A stretch of DNA of 64,000 nt from Parasulfuritortus sp037439465 (GCA_037439465.1 JBBIVX010000012.1:17004-81003); one strand, 5' to 3'. Counted from the first letter of the stretch, positions 16,097-25,278 are shown. The notes: generated by a model from the letters alone, not told the origin. A program made the numbers and translations.

Positions 16097-17659
16097 ATGC
16101 GCCAAAAAATACTCATCCTCGACTTCGGTTCCCAATACACCCAACTTATCGCCCGTCGTGTACGTGAGGCAGGGGTCTATTGCGAACTGCATCCATTCGA
16201 CGTATCCGAGGCTTTCATCAGTGAATTTGCCCCTGCTGGCATCATCCTGTCCGGCGGCCCCTCCTCGGTGACCGAGGCGGAAACGCCACGCGCTCCTGAG
16301 ATCGTATTTGCTCTGGGAGTGCCGGTATTGGGCATTTGTTATGGCATGCAGACCATGGCGGCGCAACTGGGCGGCAGAGTGATGACCGCCAGCCGTCACG
16401 AATACGGTTATGCCGAGGTACGCGCCCACGGCCATTCGCGGCTGCTCACCGACATTCAGGACCGCACTGACCCGGACGGCAATTGCTGGCTGGACGTCTG
16501 GATGAGCCATGGCGACAGGGTGGAAGCGCTCCCACCCGGATTCAAGGTGATGGCTGAAAACGCTTCGACACCGATTGCCGGCATGTTCGACGACGCGCGC
16601 CATTACTATGGCTTGCAGTTTCACCCCGAGGTCACCCATACCCTCCAGGGCAAGGCCATTCTCAGCCGCTTCGTGCATGACATTTGCGGCTGCGGCCAGG
16701 ACTGGAACATGCCTGATTACATCGACGAGGCCGTGGCGAAGATCAAGGCGGAAGTCGGCGGTGATGAGGTCATACTGGGCCTGTCCGGCGGCGTTGATTC
16801 GTCGGTCGCCGCGGCACTGATCCACCGCGCCATCGGCGATCAGCTCACCTGCGTGTTTGTCGACACGGGACTCCTGCGGCTGAATGAGGCCGAACAGGTG
16901 ATGCAGGCCTTCGCCATAAATCTGGGCGTCAAGGTCATCCACGTGGACGCCACGGAGCAGTTTATGGGTAAGCTCTCCGGCGTCACCGACCCGGAGAAGA
17001 AGCGAAAAATCATCGGTGGCGAGTTCGTGAATGTGTTTCAGGCCGAATCCAGCAAACTAATAAACGCCAGGTGGCTGGCGCAGGGCACCATCTACCCGGA
17101 CGTGATCGAATCTGCCGGCGCCAAGAGCAAGAAGGCGCATGCCATCAAGAGTCATCACAATGTCGGAGGATTGCCCGCGGACATGCATCTCAAGCTGCTG
17201 GAGCCGCTGCGCGAGCTATTCAAGGACGAGGTGCGTGAACTGGGCGTGGCCTTGGGGCTGCCGCACGAAATGCTTTATCGCCATCCTTTCCCTGGCCCTG
17301 GCCTAGGCGTACGCATCTTGGGCGAAGTAAAAAAGGAATACGCCGATTTACTGCGGCATGCGGATCATATTTTTATTGAAGAGTTACGTGCAAGTGATTG
17401 GTACGAAAAGACTTCTCAGGCCTTCGCGGTCTTCTTGCCGATCAAGGCGGTAGGGGTCATGGGTGATGGCCGCACCTATGATTACGTGATCGCCCTGCGC
17501 GCCGTCCAGACCCAGGACTTCATGACTGCCCACTGGGCAGAACTGCCCTACAGCCTGTTGGCCAAGGTATCGAACCGCATAATCAACGAGATACGTGGCA
17601 TAAACCGCGTCACCTACGACATCACCGGCAAGCCGCCCGGCACAATCGAGTGGGAATGA
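16097..17659 (+). CDS. guaA: GMP synthase (glutamine-hydrolysing)
   Basis: GuaA aminates XMP to GMP using glutamine and ATP. The class I amidotransferase domain (about 1-190) has the catalytic Cys in GICYGMQ and the His-Glu of LQFHPEVTHT. The ATP-pyrophosphatase domain has the P-loop GLSGGVDSSVAA, and the dimerisation domain ends at KPPGTIEWE. The 520-residue length is normal from ATG 16097. In-frame GTG 16010 would add 29 low-complexity residues translated from the intergenic repeat and is unlikely. No Shine-Dalgarno is visible at either start. Confidence 0.96.
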   Translation: MRQKILILDFGSQYTQLIARRVREAGVYCELHPFDVSEAFISEFAPAGIILSGGPSSVTEAETPRAPEIVFALGVPVLGICYGMQTMAAQLGGRVMTASRHEYGYAEVRAHGHSRLLTDIQDRTDPDGNCWLDVWMSHGDRVEALPPGFKVMAENASTPIAGMFDDARHYYGLQFHPEVTHTLQGKAILSRFVHDICGCGQDWNMPDYIDEAVAKIKAEVGGDEVILGLSGGVDSSVAAALIHRAIGDQLTCVFVDTGLLRLNEAEQVMQAFAINLGVKVIHVDATEQFMGKLSGVTDPEKKRKIIGGEFVNVFQAESSKLINARWLAQGTIYPDVIESAGAKSKKAHAIKSHHNVGGLPADMHLKLLEPLRELFKDEVRELGVALGLPHEMLYRHPFPGPGLGVRILGEVKKEYADLLRHADHIFIEELRASDWYEKTSQAFAVFLPIKAVGVMGDGRTYDYVIALRAVQTQDFMTAHWAELPYSLLAKVSNRIINEIRGINRVTYDITGKPPGTIEWE

Positions 17660-17918
17660 TTTGGCAACGACAGGCAGGGACTGGCAACGTCCGGGGAATA
17701 CAGTCAGTCCGCACAGCTGGCGGGTTACACAGACATCTTTCTAGCGGGGAAAAAAGGAACAAAAAAGGACGCTATCCCTTCCTTTCTTAGGCCGTCTAAC
17801 CAGACGAGAAAAGAGAAGCGCCCCTTTTGTTTACCTTCGCTGGACTCATTGAGCGGCATGTCGGCGCTCAGGCTACCCATTGTTGCTCGCGCCGAGCATG
17901 ATTACACTGGCGCGCGCA
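17660..17918. other. Noncoding gap after guaA
   Basis: I see no gene in these 259 bases. There are A-rich runs (17750-17767) and a short inverted repeat CGTCT-AACC-AGACG (17793-17806) without a T-run. The 3' end of guaA is a known integration site for genomic islands, but no integrase and no repeat of the guaA end is visible. Confidence 0.6.
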
Positions 17919-18722
17919 TCACGCCGACGTGGCTACCAACCCTCGGTAGGCGTGCCAAGTGGCATGTCCGAGCAGCGGAAAGATGATGATCAGACCAATA
18001 AAGGCGGTGAGGTAGCCAATACCGATGGCCACGACGATCGTAGCCGCCCAGAACAGCATGGGCATTGGGTTGCGGCGCACGGCGGACAAGCTGGTGAGCA
18101 GGGCGGTGACAGGGTCCGATTGCCGATCGACAATCATCGGCAGGGCGACGGCGGTCAGCGCGAAGGCGGCCAGGGCGAACAGGGCGCCCACGGCAAAGAA
18201 GGCGACCACCACCGGCAAGTGATTGGGGTCATTTAATATGCTTGCGCTATAAGATAAGGTCTCCTGGTGGCCGTGAGCATGGATATCGGCCTTGAGTGTC
18301 ATGGCCACGGCAATGGCGGTGACGCGCTCCCACAAGGTAAACAGCATGGCCAACATCACCACGAACAGGCCCAAGGACCCGGCATTGTCGCGCAGCAATC
18401 GGAATGGCCGACTCAATGATGCCAGCGGTTCACCCTTTTCCCGAGAACGGGATATGTCATAAAAACAGGTGGCAAGCAGAGGGGCGATAATGAGGAAGCC
18501 CGAGGTAAAGGTCAGCGCCCAATGGAAGTCGTCCCAGCCATGTGTCACCAACAGCCAGCCCAGACCGGCGAACAACACGCCGTGGGCCAGGGAAACCGTC
18601 CAAGCAGCGGTGAGATCGGCCCAACCGGCGCGCAACCAAGCCAGACAGGCAAAGGTGGAAACCCGATGGATCGTGGGCAGGATAGTAGGCAGTTGTTCAA
18701 CTGAATTAGCGCTTCGCGACAT
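17919..18722 (-). CDS. DUF2189 family integral membrane protein
   Basis: This 267-residue inner-membrane protein has about six hydrophobic helices (roughly 42-60, 68-88, 116-136, 170-195, 222-243, 240-252). It ends with FPLLGHATWHAYRGLV, the most conserved stretch of DUF2189. Its role is not known. Homologues often lie near respiratory genes, but here the neighbours are guaA and a dead IS piece. ATG 18722 is preceded by CAGGAGAC, a good ribosome site. It is monocistronic. Confidence 0.8.
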   Translation of the reverse strand: MSRSANSVEQLPTILPTIHRVSTFACLAWLRAGWADLTAAWTVSLAHGVLFAGLGWLLVTHGWDDFHWALTFTSGFLIIAPLLATCFYDISRSREKGEPLASLSRPFRLLRDNAGSLGLFVVMLAMLFTLWERVTAIAVAMTLKADIHAHGHQETLSYSASILNDPNHLPVVVAFFAVGALFALAAFALTAVALPMIVDRQSDPVTALLTSLSAVRRNPMPMLFWAATIVVAIGIGYLTAFIGLIIIFPLLGHATWHAYRGLVATSA

Positions 18723-18904
18723 GGTAGTCTCCTGAGTTATTTAACACAGGGCAGATCGCGATATCTGTCCTGTAATTAAATCCTAAAGCAGGGGCCAGGC
18801 CCTGTACAGCCTGATCCTCCCTGTATTTTGTATACCGTCCGCAGTTTATTGGACAATGATTTGCGGCTCATGTGACCTTCCGGCTGGCATAAGACTGCCG
18901 GCCT

Positions 18905-19075
18905 TCAAGGGGGCATGACGCCCAGTTTCTCGAGACGCCAGTGACGATTGTAGCGATCCCTGAACTCGGTGACAGCGGCCCTAACCTCCTCCAGGTTGCG
19001 GAAGAGGCGGCCGTGGATCACCTGCTCCTTCAGCGTGCGGTTGAAACGCTCAGCGACGCCGTTGATCCGGGGTTC
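18905..19075 (-). pseudogene. IS3-type transposase C-terminal remnant
   Basis: About 56 residues of a DDE integrase core end remain, with RINGVAERFNRTLKEQVIHG and FRDRYNRHWRLEKLGVMPP. The Glu of VAERFNRT fits the final catalytic residue of the DDE triad. The catalytic Asp residues, the N-terminal half and OrfA are missing. Upstream sequence in the frame is unrelated. This is a decayed insertion-sequence fragment, most likely of the IS3 or IS481 group, between two unrelated core genes. Confidence 0.75.
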
Positions 19076-19245
19076 GGCAACAAACGCGCCACTCAAGCCA
19101 GCAGCCATTAAGGGCGGAAAAGCATTTTTCCATATTGGCCGAATTTGTGGTGGTACGCCATAGGTCACCCGTCGCCTTACACTCACAATACAATTTCAAG
19201 CAGCGGCCAACCGCGTTTTCTAGCTTCAGGGTCAGGAGTGCAATT

Positions 19246-19803
19246 TTGAAACAAAGGAATACCAATATTGGCAATGAGGCGGGCATAAAACCGCCACTCC
19301 GGAGCAGGTGGAAGCGCGGGTTGACGGAAGTCGTCATTTTCCTCGTCATGGTTGTCGCCCTCCAGGCCTGGCAACAGCGTGATGTACCAAGCGGCCCGGC
19401 ACCTCGCACCATGGGCAAGCTCGCAAATGGGCCAGACTTTTCGCTGGCGGCATGGCGTAAGGACCATGCAGATTCTGCAGTGGCCCTACATTTCTGGGCA
19501 GAGTGGTGCCCTATTTGCGCTACGGAGGTGGGCAGCGTCACGGCCGTGGCCGAGGATTGGCCGGTGCTGACGATCGCCATGCAGTCGGGCGCGGCCGAGC
19601 AGGTGGCCACTTATCTGAGGGGGCAGGGCTTGAACTGGCCGGCGTTGGTTGATACCGATGGCCGCATCACCGCCAGTTATGGGTTGAAAGGTGTGCCGGC
19701 CTTCGTGGTGATCGATCACCACGGGGTCATCCGCTCCGTCTCCACGGGCTACACCACCGAACTGGGAATGCGGCTCCGCCTGTGGTGGGCGGAGCGCTTC
19801 TGA
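19246..19803 (+). CDS. TlpA/ScsD-like membrane-anchored protein disulfide oxidoreductase
   Basis: The 185-residue protein has one N-terminal membrane anchor (about 26-43), then a periplasmic thioredoxin fold with WCPIC (Cys88, Cys91) and the cis-Pro region KGVPAFVVIDHHG. It resembles ScsD and MtbDsbE, which move disulfides or reduce cytochrome c apoproteins in the periplasm. The start is TTG 19246, because AGGAG lies 7 nt before it (19234-19238). No ATG is usable. No ccm or scsABC genes are near, so its partner is unknown. A dead transposase piece lies directly upstream, and the gene may have lost its original promoter region. Confidence 0.83.
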   Translation: MKQRNTNIGNEAGIKPPLRSRWKRGLTEVVIFLVMVVALQAWQQRDVPSGPAPRTMGKLANGPDFSLAAWRKDHADSAVALHFWAEWCPICATEVGSVTAVAEDWPVLTIAMQSGAAEQVATYLRGQGLNWPALVDTDGRITASYGLKGVPAFVVIDHHGVIRSVSTGYTTELGMRLRLWWAERF

Positions 19804-20598
19804 TTACTCCGGATCGACCGCCAGACCGGCGGTGCTGTTGAAACCGGAATCGACGTAAGTGATCTCGCCGGTCATGCCGGATGCGAGGTCGGACAGCAAA
19901 AAAGCGGCGACGTTGCCGACTTCCTCGATGGTGACATTGCGCCGCAGCGGCGAGTGCTTCTCACCCCAGGCCAGAAGCTTATTGAAATCGGCGATGCCAC
20001 TGGCGGCCAGAGTCTTGATCGGACCGGCCGAAAGACCATTTACCCGTATGCCTTTCGGTCCGAGCGCTGCCGCCAGGTAATAGACGCTGGCCTCCAGGCT
20101 GGCCTTGGCCAGGCCCATAACGTTGTAGTGCGGCACAGAACGCGCTGCGCCGAGATAGGTCATGGTCAGCAAGGAGGCCTTGCGCCCGCTCATCATGGGC
20201 AGGCCGGCCTTCGCCAGGGCGGTGAAGGAATAGCTGGAGATGTCGTGGGCGATGCGAAAATATTCCCGGCTGATGTTGTCCAGATAGTCACCGTTCAAGG
20301 CCTGTTTTGGCACGAAGGCGATGGAGTGGACGATACCGTCGAGGCCGTCCCAGTGTTGACCGAGTTCCTTGAATAACTGTTCGATCTGCTCGTCGCTGGA
20401 GACGTCGCAGTCAAAGCAGAGCTTTGAGCCGAAATCTTTTCCGGCAAATTCAATGACCCTTTCCCGCGCCCGTTCACCCTGATAACTGAAGGCCAATTCG
20501 GCGCCTTCGCGCCGGCAGGCCTCAGCGATGCCGTAGGCGATGGAACGGTTACTTATTAGTCCGGTAATGAGTATCTTCTTGCCGGTTAAAAAACCCAC
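19804..20598 (-). CDS. fabI: Enoyl-[acyl-carrier-protein] reductase (NADH)
   Basis: FabI reduces trans-2-enoyl-ACP in the last step of each fatty-acid elongation cycle and is the triclosan target. It is a short-chain dehydrogenase of 264 residues. The start region GKKILITGLISNRSIAYGIA and the catalytic Tyr-x6-Lys (YNVMGLAK) are diagnostic of FabI rather than FabG. GTG 20598 is chosen since GGAG lies 7 nt upstream. The frame beyond it overlaps the neighbouring gene's start side only by chance. It ends tail-to-tail with the thioredoxin gene and lies far from the main fab cluster at 52-57 kb. Confidence 0.94.
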   Translation of the reverse strand: MGFLTGKKILITGLISNRSIAYGIAEACRREGAELAFSYQGERARERVIEFAGKDFGSKLCFDCDVSSDEQIEQLFKELGQHWDGLDGIVHSIAFVPKQALNGDYLDNISREYFRIAHDISSYSFTALAKAGLPMMSGRKASLLTMTYLGAARSVPHYNVMGLAKASLEASVYYLAAALGPKGIRVNGLSAGPIKTLAASGIADFNKLLAWGEKHSPLRRNVTIEEVGNVAAFLLSDLASGMTGEITYVDSGFNSTAGLAVDPE

Positions 20599-20653
20599 TT
20601 TTATGCTCCTCTGCCTTGCTGGATCGGGCGCATTATAACGGTTACGGTGAGAA

Positions 20654-23600
20654 TCACAGCGCCGGGTGCATCGGGTCGGCGCCAAGGGTGCCGCGCAGAC
20701 TGGAGAGATACTCAGCCGAGCTCACCTGGGCGAGTTTGCGCCGGGCAGAGTCCAGCCGGCCGTGGATATCGAATCGGTAAATCAGGTCCTGATGGCTGGC
20801 GCGCCGGGTATAGGCATCGAGATAATCGACATGACGTTGCCATAGGGCGATGTCGCGCGCCTGTTTCTCCTTAAGGCGCTTACGGTACCAGTCCGAATCG
20901 AGCAGGGCCGTGCGCGTAAAGAGCGCGCGGATGGCAGGGTCGTGGGCGTCCATGCCCAGATACTGGCCATGCGCCATGATGTGGAGCAGAGCCTGGAGGG
21001 GGGGGCAGGCTTCTTCGATGCTGCCGTCGTCGAAATACTGCTGGGCGACGCGCTGTTGCGCCTCGACGATATTCTCGATGCCGTCCACGAAAACGGCCAT
21101 GTCCTGTAGTTCGGGCTGCAAAATGTGGTTGGGCATGACGGCCATGGGCGCATCGAATATCTTGCCCAGGAAACCGTGTACAAAACGCTTGGTGATACGA
21201 TAGCCGAGCCGGCTGGCCAGTATACGGCGCCCTTCATAGTCGAAATCTTTCAGCTTCTCCAGGTAGCCGTTTGCGATCAGCCAGTCTGGATTACGTTCCT
21301 GTTCGGTCAGGCGTGCCCAGATCTCCGGCACCAACAGACTGATGTCGTGATCGATGCGGAAAAATGGGCCGATCCAACCGGCGGCGGTGGAAAACCCGGC
21401 GTAGCCGGTCAGGATAAAGGAAACGAGGGCGTTATTCAGGTCAGCCGTCGGACGCAGTGCATTGAAGGGCCCCTTGGTGAGGGCCCCTTCGGAACCGGCG
21501 CCGGTAGTGGAGGGCGATTTTCCGGTGAGACTGCATACGAAATCCATGAACAGTTCGGGCAACTCCTGGTAATGGATGGGGTTATACACCGCCAGCGGCC
21601 GTACTCCGGGTTCCGGGGGATTGTTGCGACGCCCCACCAGCACGGCGTTCACCGGTTCGCAGACCGGCATGTCGAGCGGCACGCGACGATTGAAGCGGGC
21701 GCCGATCTCGGCCACGTAGCGCCGCACGGGCGTGGCGAGATCCGGACGTATCTGGAGATAGCGCGGGTTCTTGCTCGGTTTGCCGTCGATGCGGCGGGGA
21801 TGCGCCGAGGACACCACATAACCGCCTTCCCGATAGGCGCCTTGCAGCATGGCACGCATCGGTTCGGAATACTGCTCGATGCCGACCACGTCCTCGACGA
21901 TTTCGGCTAGGGCCGAGCCGCTTAGTGGCTCGAAGTTGGCCAGGAAGTTGTCGCCACGGGCCATGTCCGCCTCGGCTTGGCGATCGAAACCGCGATGCAC
22001 GGCATCATCCGGACGTTGAAACAGGCGGTATTCGCAATTACGCACCAGTTTGACCGAGGGCGTGGTGCTCTTGGGTGAACAATTGTCCAGGCAGTCCGCT
22101 GGCACGACGACGCTGGCGGTGATGTCATCCTCCATCTGCACCTTTTCCGCCGAGATGAAATCCTGGCGCAGCTTGAATACACGCCAGGCACCGCTTTCCT
22201 CGAAACCGACGCGCAGGTAGGAACCAACCAGCTTACGCTCGCCCAGTTTCAATTCGTGACCGGGGTGGCCATTGATGAAATCCACTGACAGCCGCTTGCG
22301 CCAATCGTCTCCCCATTGTGGTTGATACATGCGCTTGATGACGAAAACCAGGGATAGGATTCGGTCCGGAATGGTATCGAGCCAGGCGTTGTATTCATCG
22401 GTATAGGAAGAGGAGGGCGTCAAGAGCTTGATGACCGAGCCCAGGCTGCGTTCTGGGCTCAACGGTTGCCGGCTGGGGTCACGGTCCTCGCCCTCGCAGC
22501 CTGGCTTGAGACGGTTGCTGTAATCATGGCGGAAGATGGCTTCCACCTGATCCATATCCGCCTCCAGGTCCATGACAAACAGGGAGCCGTAGATGACGGC
22601 GTCATTCAGCGATTTTGAAATTTCCGATTTACCGCCACCGGACACGGTACAGGGCTTATGACAGAAAGTACCTTCGGGATCGCGGCCGATCAACCGCCAG
22701 GAGGGGGCGCCAGGATGCTTTAGCATCTCGATCTTGTAGCCATTCGGCTGCATGTAGATCTTGCCAGGTTGCAATGGAATGGTCTGTTTCACCCCGTCCT
22801 TTTCCCAGGTGATGGTCTGGCTGGGAAGGTCCATGCGCAGGTCCTGGGGGACATAGATGACATCGCGAAAGTGCTTGTCGATGCCGTAGCCTTCCGGCCG
22901 CACCTCCATCAAGTCGCCATAGTTGGCCGCCACCTCTTCGAAACTGTAGCCTGGTGCACGCGTGCGGCTGTCCACCCCATACTCTTCGCCATGGTTGCGG
23001 CTGGTAAACGCCAGCGCACCGCCGGCATGTTCCTCTTCAGCCAGCCCGAACAGGTTGGCGGCATAACTGATATGGGTCTTCACCTCCTTCTTACAGTAGC
23101 CGTAGTAGTTGTCGGCGATGATCGAGACGATGACGCCTTGTTCGTCCCTCGCCGTCAACTTGAAAGCGGCGCCATTGTTGTAGCGCTCGTTTTCATCTTT
23201 CCAGCACATGCCTTCGGCACGCTGGCGGGGACTGGCCACGTCCCAATGCGGCAGGCCGAGCGACCGCTTGCTCAGATGGATGAGATGCGGTGCCAGGATG
23301 ATGCAGCCGGTATGCCCGGTCCAGTGATCGACGTCGAGTCCGGCATCATTGGAGGAGAGAAAGGGATTGCCGCCATTGCCGAAAATGCTCTCGACGAAAT
23401 CCAGGTTGCTGACGAGGCTGCCAGGCGCGAAAAAACGGATTTCCATGCTCTTTTCCGGCTCACGGCCGGGTATTTCCGGACATACCACGGGGCGTAGCAG
23501 CAGGGAGACGAATATTCTCGCTTCTTCCGCCTGCCCAGCCGTGAAAGGCAGGGTCAGATGACGCTCCGGCGGCGACAGGGCTGCATGCAACAGGCGAGCA

Positions 23601-24109
23601 AATACCGGCTTGGGAACGGCAATTTTATCGCCTGGGATGGGCAGGCCACCCTCGGCGATATGGAATGAGCCCTTGGTAGTACGCCGGTCGCTGAGCGGGT
23701 TATGCAGAATGCCATTGCGGATGCGATAGCTGCTGACGTATTCATTGTGAAATTCATCCTTGTCCATTGGCAGAGACAGTTCGCGAGCGACGCCATGGCG
23801 GTCAAGTATCAGGGTATTTTCCGGCAGCCGCGTTACAGGGACGGACGAGCAATCGCCCAGGTAGGCATCGATGAAGGACTGGATGCGCTGATCCGGTGGG
23901 CAAAGATAACCGGACAATAGACGGGAACGCTCCCGATAGCTTTTCAGAAGATCATCTGCAACCGCGAGAAAGCCAGCATCGCTGCTGGCGGTGCTGATCG
24001 GCTGTCCAGACGAGGAAAGCTTCAGGTTGATGTAAAGTTGCAGGGTCTCGCGGGTTTCCTGGCTGCGGTCGGCGTCGTTGGCGAGGCCGAGATAGCGGTT
24101 CAAATTCAT
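20654..24109 (-). CDS. PPi-dependent phosphoenolpyruvate carboxykinase
   Basis: I identify this 1151-residue cytoplasmic protein as the PPi type of PEP carboxykinase (EC 4.1.1.38), which interconverts PEP, CO2 and phosphate with oxaloacetate and pyrophosphate. This family is unlike ATP- and GTP-PEPCK in length (about 1100-1200 versus 530-620). Seen here: NYYGYCKKEVKTHISYAANL (344-363), a P-loop-like SGGGKSEISKS (490-500), QRPDDAVHRGFD (about 698-709), GRRNNPP (836-842) and TGKSPSTTGAGSEGALTKG (872-890), which I recall from the characterised bacterial and Entamoeba enzymes. No signal peptide or membrane helix is present. The gene stands alone between fabI and tadA, and pycA/pycB lie at 58-61 kb. 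Older pipelines call such genes hypothetical. Confidence 0.85.
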   Translation of the reverse strand: MNLNRYLGLANDADRSQETRETLQLYINLKLSSSGQPISTASSDAGFLAVADDLLKSYRERSRLLSGYLCPPDQRIQSFIDAYLGDCSSVPVTRLPENTLILDRHGVARELSLPMDKDEFHNEYVSSYRIRNGILHNPLSDRRTTKGSFHIAEGGLPIPGDKIAVPKPVFARLLHAALSPPERHLTLPFTAGQAEEARIFVSLLLRPVVCPEIPGREPEKSMEIRFFAPGSLVSNLDFVESIFGNGGNPFLSSNDAGLDVDHWTGHTGCIILAPHLIHLSKRSLGLPHWDVASPRQRAEGMCWKDENERYNNGAAFKLTARDEQGVIVSIIADNYYGYCKKEVKTHISYAANLFGLAEEEHAGGALAFTSRNHGEEYGVDSRTRAPGYSFEEVAANYGDLMEVRPEGYGIDKHFRDVIYVPQDLRMDLPSQTITWEKDGVKQTIPLQPGKIYMQPNGYKIEMLKHPGAPSWRLIGRDPEGTFCHKPCTVSGGGKSEISKSLNDAVIYGSLFVMDLEADMDQVEAIFRHDYSNRLKPGCEGEDRDPSRQPLSPERSLGSVIKLLTPSSSYTDEYNAWLDTIPDRILSLVFVIKRMYQPQWGDDWRKRLSVDFINGHPGHELKLGERKLVGSYLRVGFEESGAWRVFKLRQDFISAEKVQMEDDITASVVVPADCLDNCSPKSTTPSVKLVRNCEYRLFQRPDDAVHRGFDRQAEADMARGDNFLANFEPLSGSALAEIVEDVVGIEQYSEPMRAMLQGAYREGGYVVSSAHPRRIDGKPSKNPRYLQIRPDLATPVRRYVAEIGARFNRRVPLDMPVCEPVNAVLVGRRNNPPEPGVRPLAVYNPIHYQELPELFMDFVCSLTGKSPSTTGAGSEGALTKGPFNALRPTADLNNALVSFILTGYAGFSTAAGWIGPFFRIDHDISLLVPEIWARLTEQERNPDWLIANGYLEKLKDFDYEGRRILASRLGYRITKRFVHGFLGKIFDAPMAVMPNHILQPELQDMAVFVDGIENIVEAQQRVAQQYFDDGSIEEACPPLQALLHIMAHGQYLGMDAHDPAIRALFTRTALLDSDWYRKRLKEKQARDIALWQRHVDYLDAYTRRASHQDLIYRFDIHGRLDSARRKLAQVSSAEYLSSLRGTLGADPMHPAL

Positions 24110-24235
24110 GGGGCATAGCTAGGTTGTGGGTTTGGGGCGCCGGCGGCGCCGCGAAAGATTGAATTTTACCCTGGAATGGCTAGCGAATCCCGACGCTGGC
24201 AACACACGCCGGAATGTGCCATAGATTGAACATAG

Positions 24236-24712
24236 ATGACTGATGCCGATTTCATGCAAGCCGCCCTGGACCAGGCCCGCCTGGCCTGGGCGGCGGACGA
24301 AGTTCCTGTTGGCGCGGTGCTGGTGCGCGACGGCGAGATCATCGGCCGTGGCTACAATCAACCCATTTCAGGGCATGACCCCTCGGCCCATGCCGAGATC
24401 ATGGCGCTGCGTGACGCTGCCCGGCGGATGGGTAATTATCGCCTGCCCGACAGCACGCTATATGTCACGATCGAACCCTGCCTGATGTGCACCGGCGCCA
24501 TTTTTCATGCCCGCGTCGCGCGACTGGTGTTTGGTGCTCCAGATACCAAGACAGGCGTGGCGGGCAGCGTGCTCGACCTATACCGGGAAACACGTCTCAA
24601 CCATCACGCCAAAGTCGAGGGCGGGATATTGGCTCAGGAATGCAGCGAGCTGGTATCTGGCTTCTTCGTCGAACGCCGACGGCTTGACCGTGCACCGGAG
24701 AAAGAGGCGTGA
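24236..24712 (+). CDS. tadA: tRNA-specific adenosine deaminase
   Basis: TadA deaminates A34 to inosine in tRNA-Arg(ACG), allowing wobble decoding. It is a zinc enzyme of 158 residues that acts as a dimer. The zinc site and catalytic Glu are in SAHAEIMAL (His52, Glu54) and IEPCLMCTGAI (Cys82, Cys85). The basic C-terminal helix with FFVERRRLDR is normal. ATG 24236 has only a weak ribosome site. It is coupled to the next gene by a GTGA overlap. Confidence 0.95.
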   Translation: MTDADFMQAALDQARLAWAADEVPVGAVLVRDGEIIGRGYNQPISGHDPSAHAEIMALRDAARRMGNYRLPDSTLYVTIEPCLMCTGAIFHARVARLVFGAPDTKTGVAGSVLDLYRETRLNHHAKVEGGILAQECSELVSGFFVERRRLDRAPEKEA

Positions 24713-25200
24713 GGGTGAGAATCCACATCATCGTGGCCGTTCAGCGGCTCGACTTATGGGCTAACGATGGTGAGCTATTGGGCAGCTGGCCCGTCTCGAC
24801 CGCCGCCAAGGGGGTAGGGGAGGCGGCCGGCAGCTTGTGTACGCCGCGTGGCGAACATATCGTCCGGGCGAGAATCGGGGAGGGGATGCCGGTCAATACC
24901 GTATTCGTCGGCCGCCGTCCGACCGGCGAGGTGTATACGGACGCAATGGGGACCAATGAGCCCGAACGCGACTGGATACTGACCCGCATACTCTGGCTGT
25001 CGGGCAAGGAGGTCGGCTTCAACCGGCTCGGCGCTTGCGACAGCATGCGTCGTTACATCTACATCCATGGCACGCCGGAGGCACAGTTCGAGCAGGCGCC
25101 GCGTTCCCATGGCTGTATCCGCATGCGCAACGCGGACATACTGGAATTATTCGAAATGGTGCCGCCCTATACCCCGGTGACCATCAGCGAAACCTGGTGA
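24709..25200 (+). CDS. L,D-transpeptidase catalytic (YkuD) domain protein
   Basis: The 163-residue product is essentially one YkuD domain, with YIYIHGTPE (His120) and the catalytic site RSHGCIRMRN (Cys136). L,D-transpeptidases cross-link peptidoglycan or attach lipoproteins in the periplasm. No signal peptide, transmembrane anchor or LysM domain is visible, so export is unexplained. The GTG 24709 start overlaps the tadA stop, and no earlier in-frame start with a signal peptide exists outside tadA. It may rely on a non-classical route or act in the cytoplasm on peptidoglycan fragments. Confidence 0.82.
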   Translation: MRVRIHIIVAVQRLDLWANDGELLGSWPVSTAAKGVGEAAGSLCTPRGEHIVRARIGEGMPVNTVFVGRRPTGEVYTDAMGTNEPERDWILTRILWLSGKEVGFNRLGACDSMRRYIYIHGTPEAQFEQAPRSHGCIRMRNADILELFEMVPPYTPVTISETW

Positions 25201-25278
25201 CACCGGGGTAATAAAGCTGGCTCACCGGTGCTTCCCGCGAGTCCGCCGTGTCGTGGCAACCGAAAGGTTCGGGTTTCA

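Noticed and set aside
17640..17918. Genomic island at the guaA 3' end
   Set aside because: The guaA end is a known integration site, but there is no integrase, no second copy of the site and the DNA beyond encodes an ordinary membrane protein.
20599..20685. N-terminal extension of FabI by 29 residues
   Set aside because: The extension has no conservation with FabI and a spaced GGAG supports GTG 20598.
24136..24150. GGCGCC-GGC-GGCGCC hairpin before the PEPCK gene, considered as a riboswitch or terminator
   Set aside because: It is a simple GC stem with no T-run and no further conserved structure.
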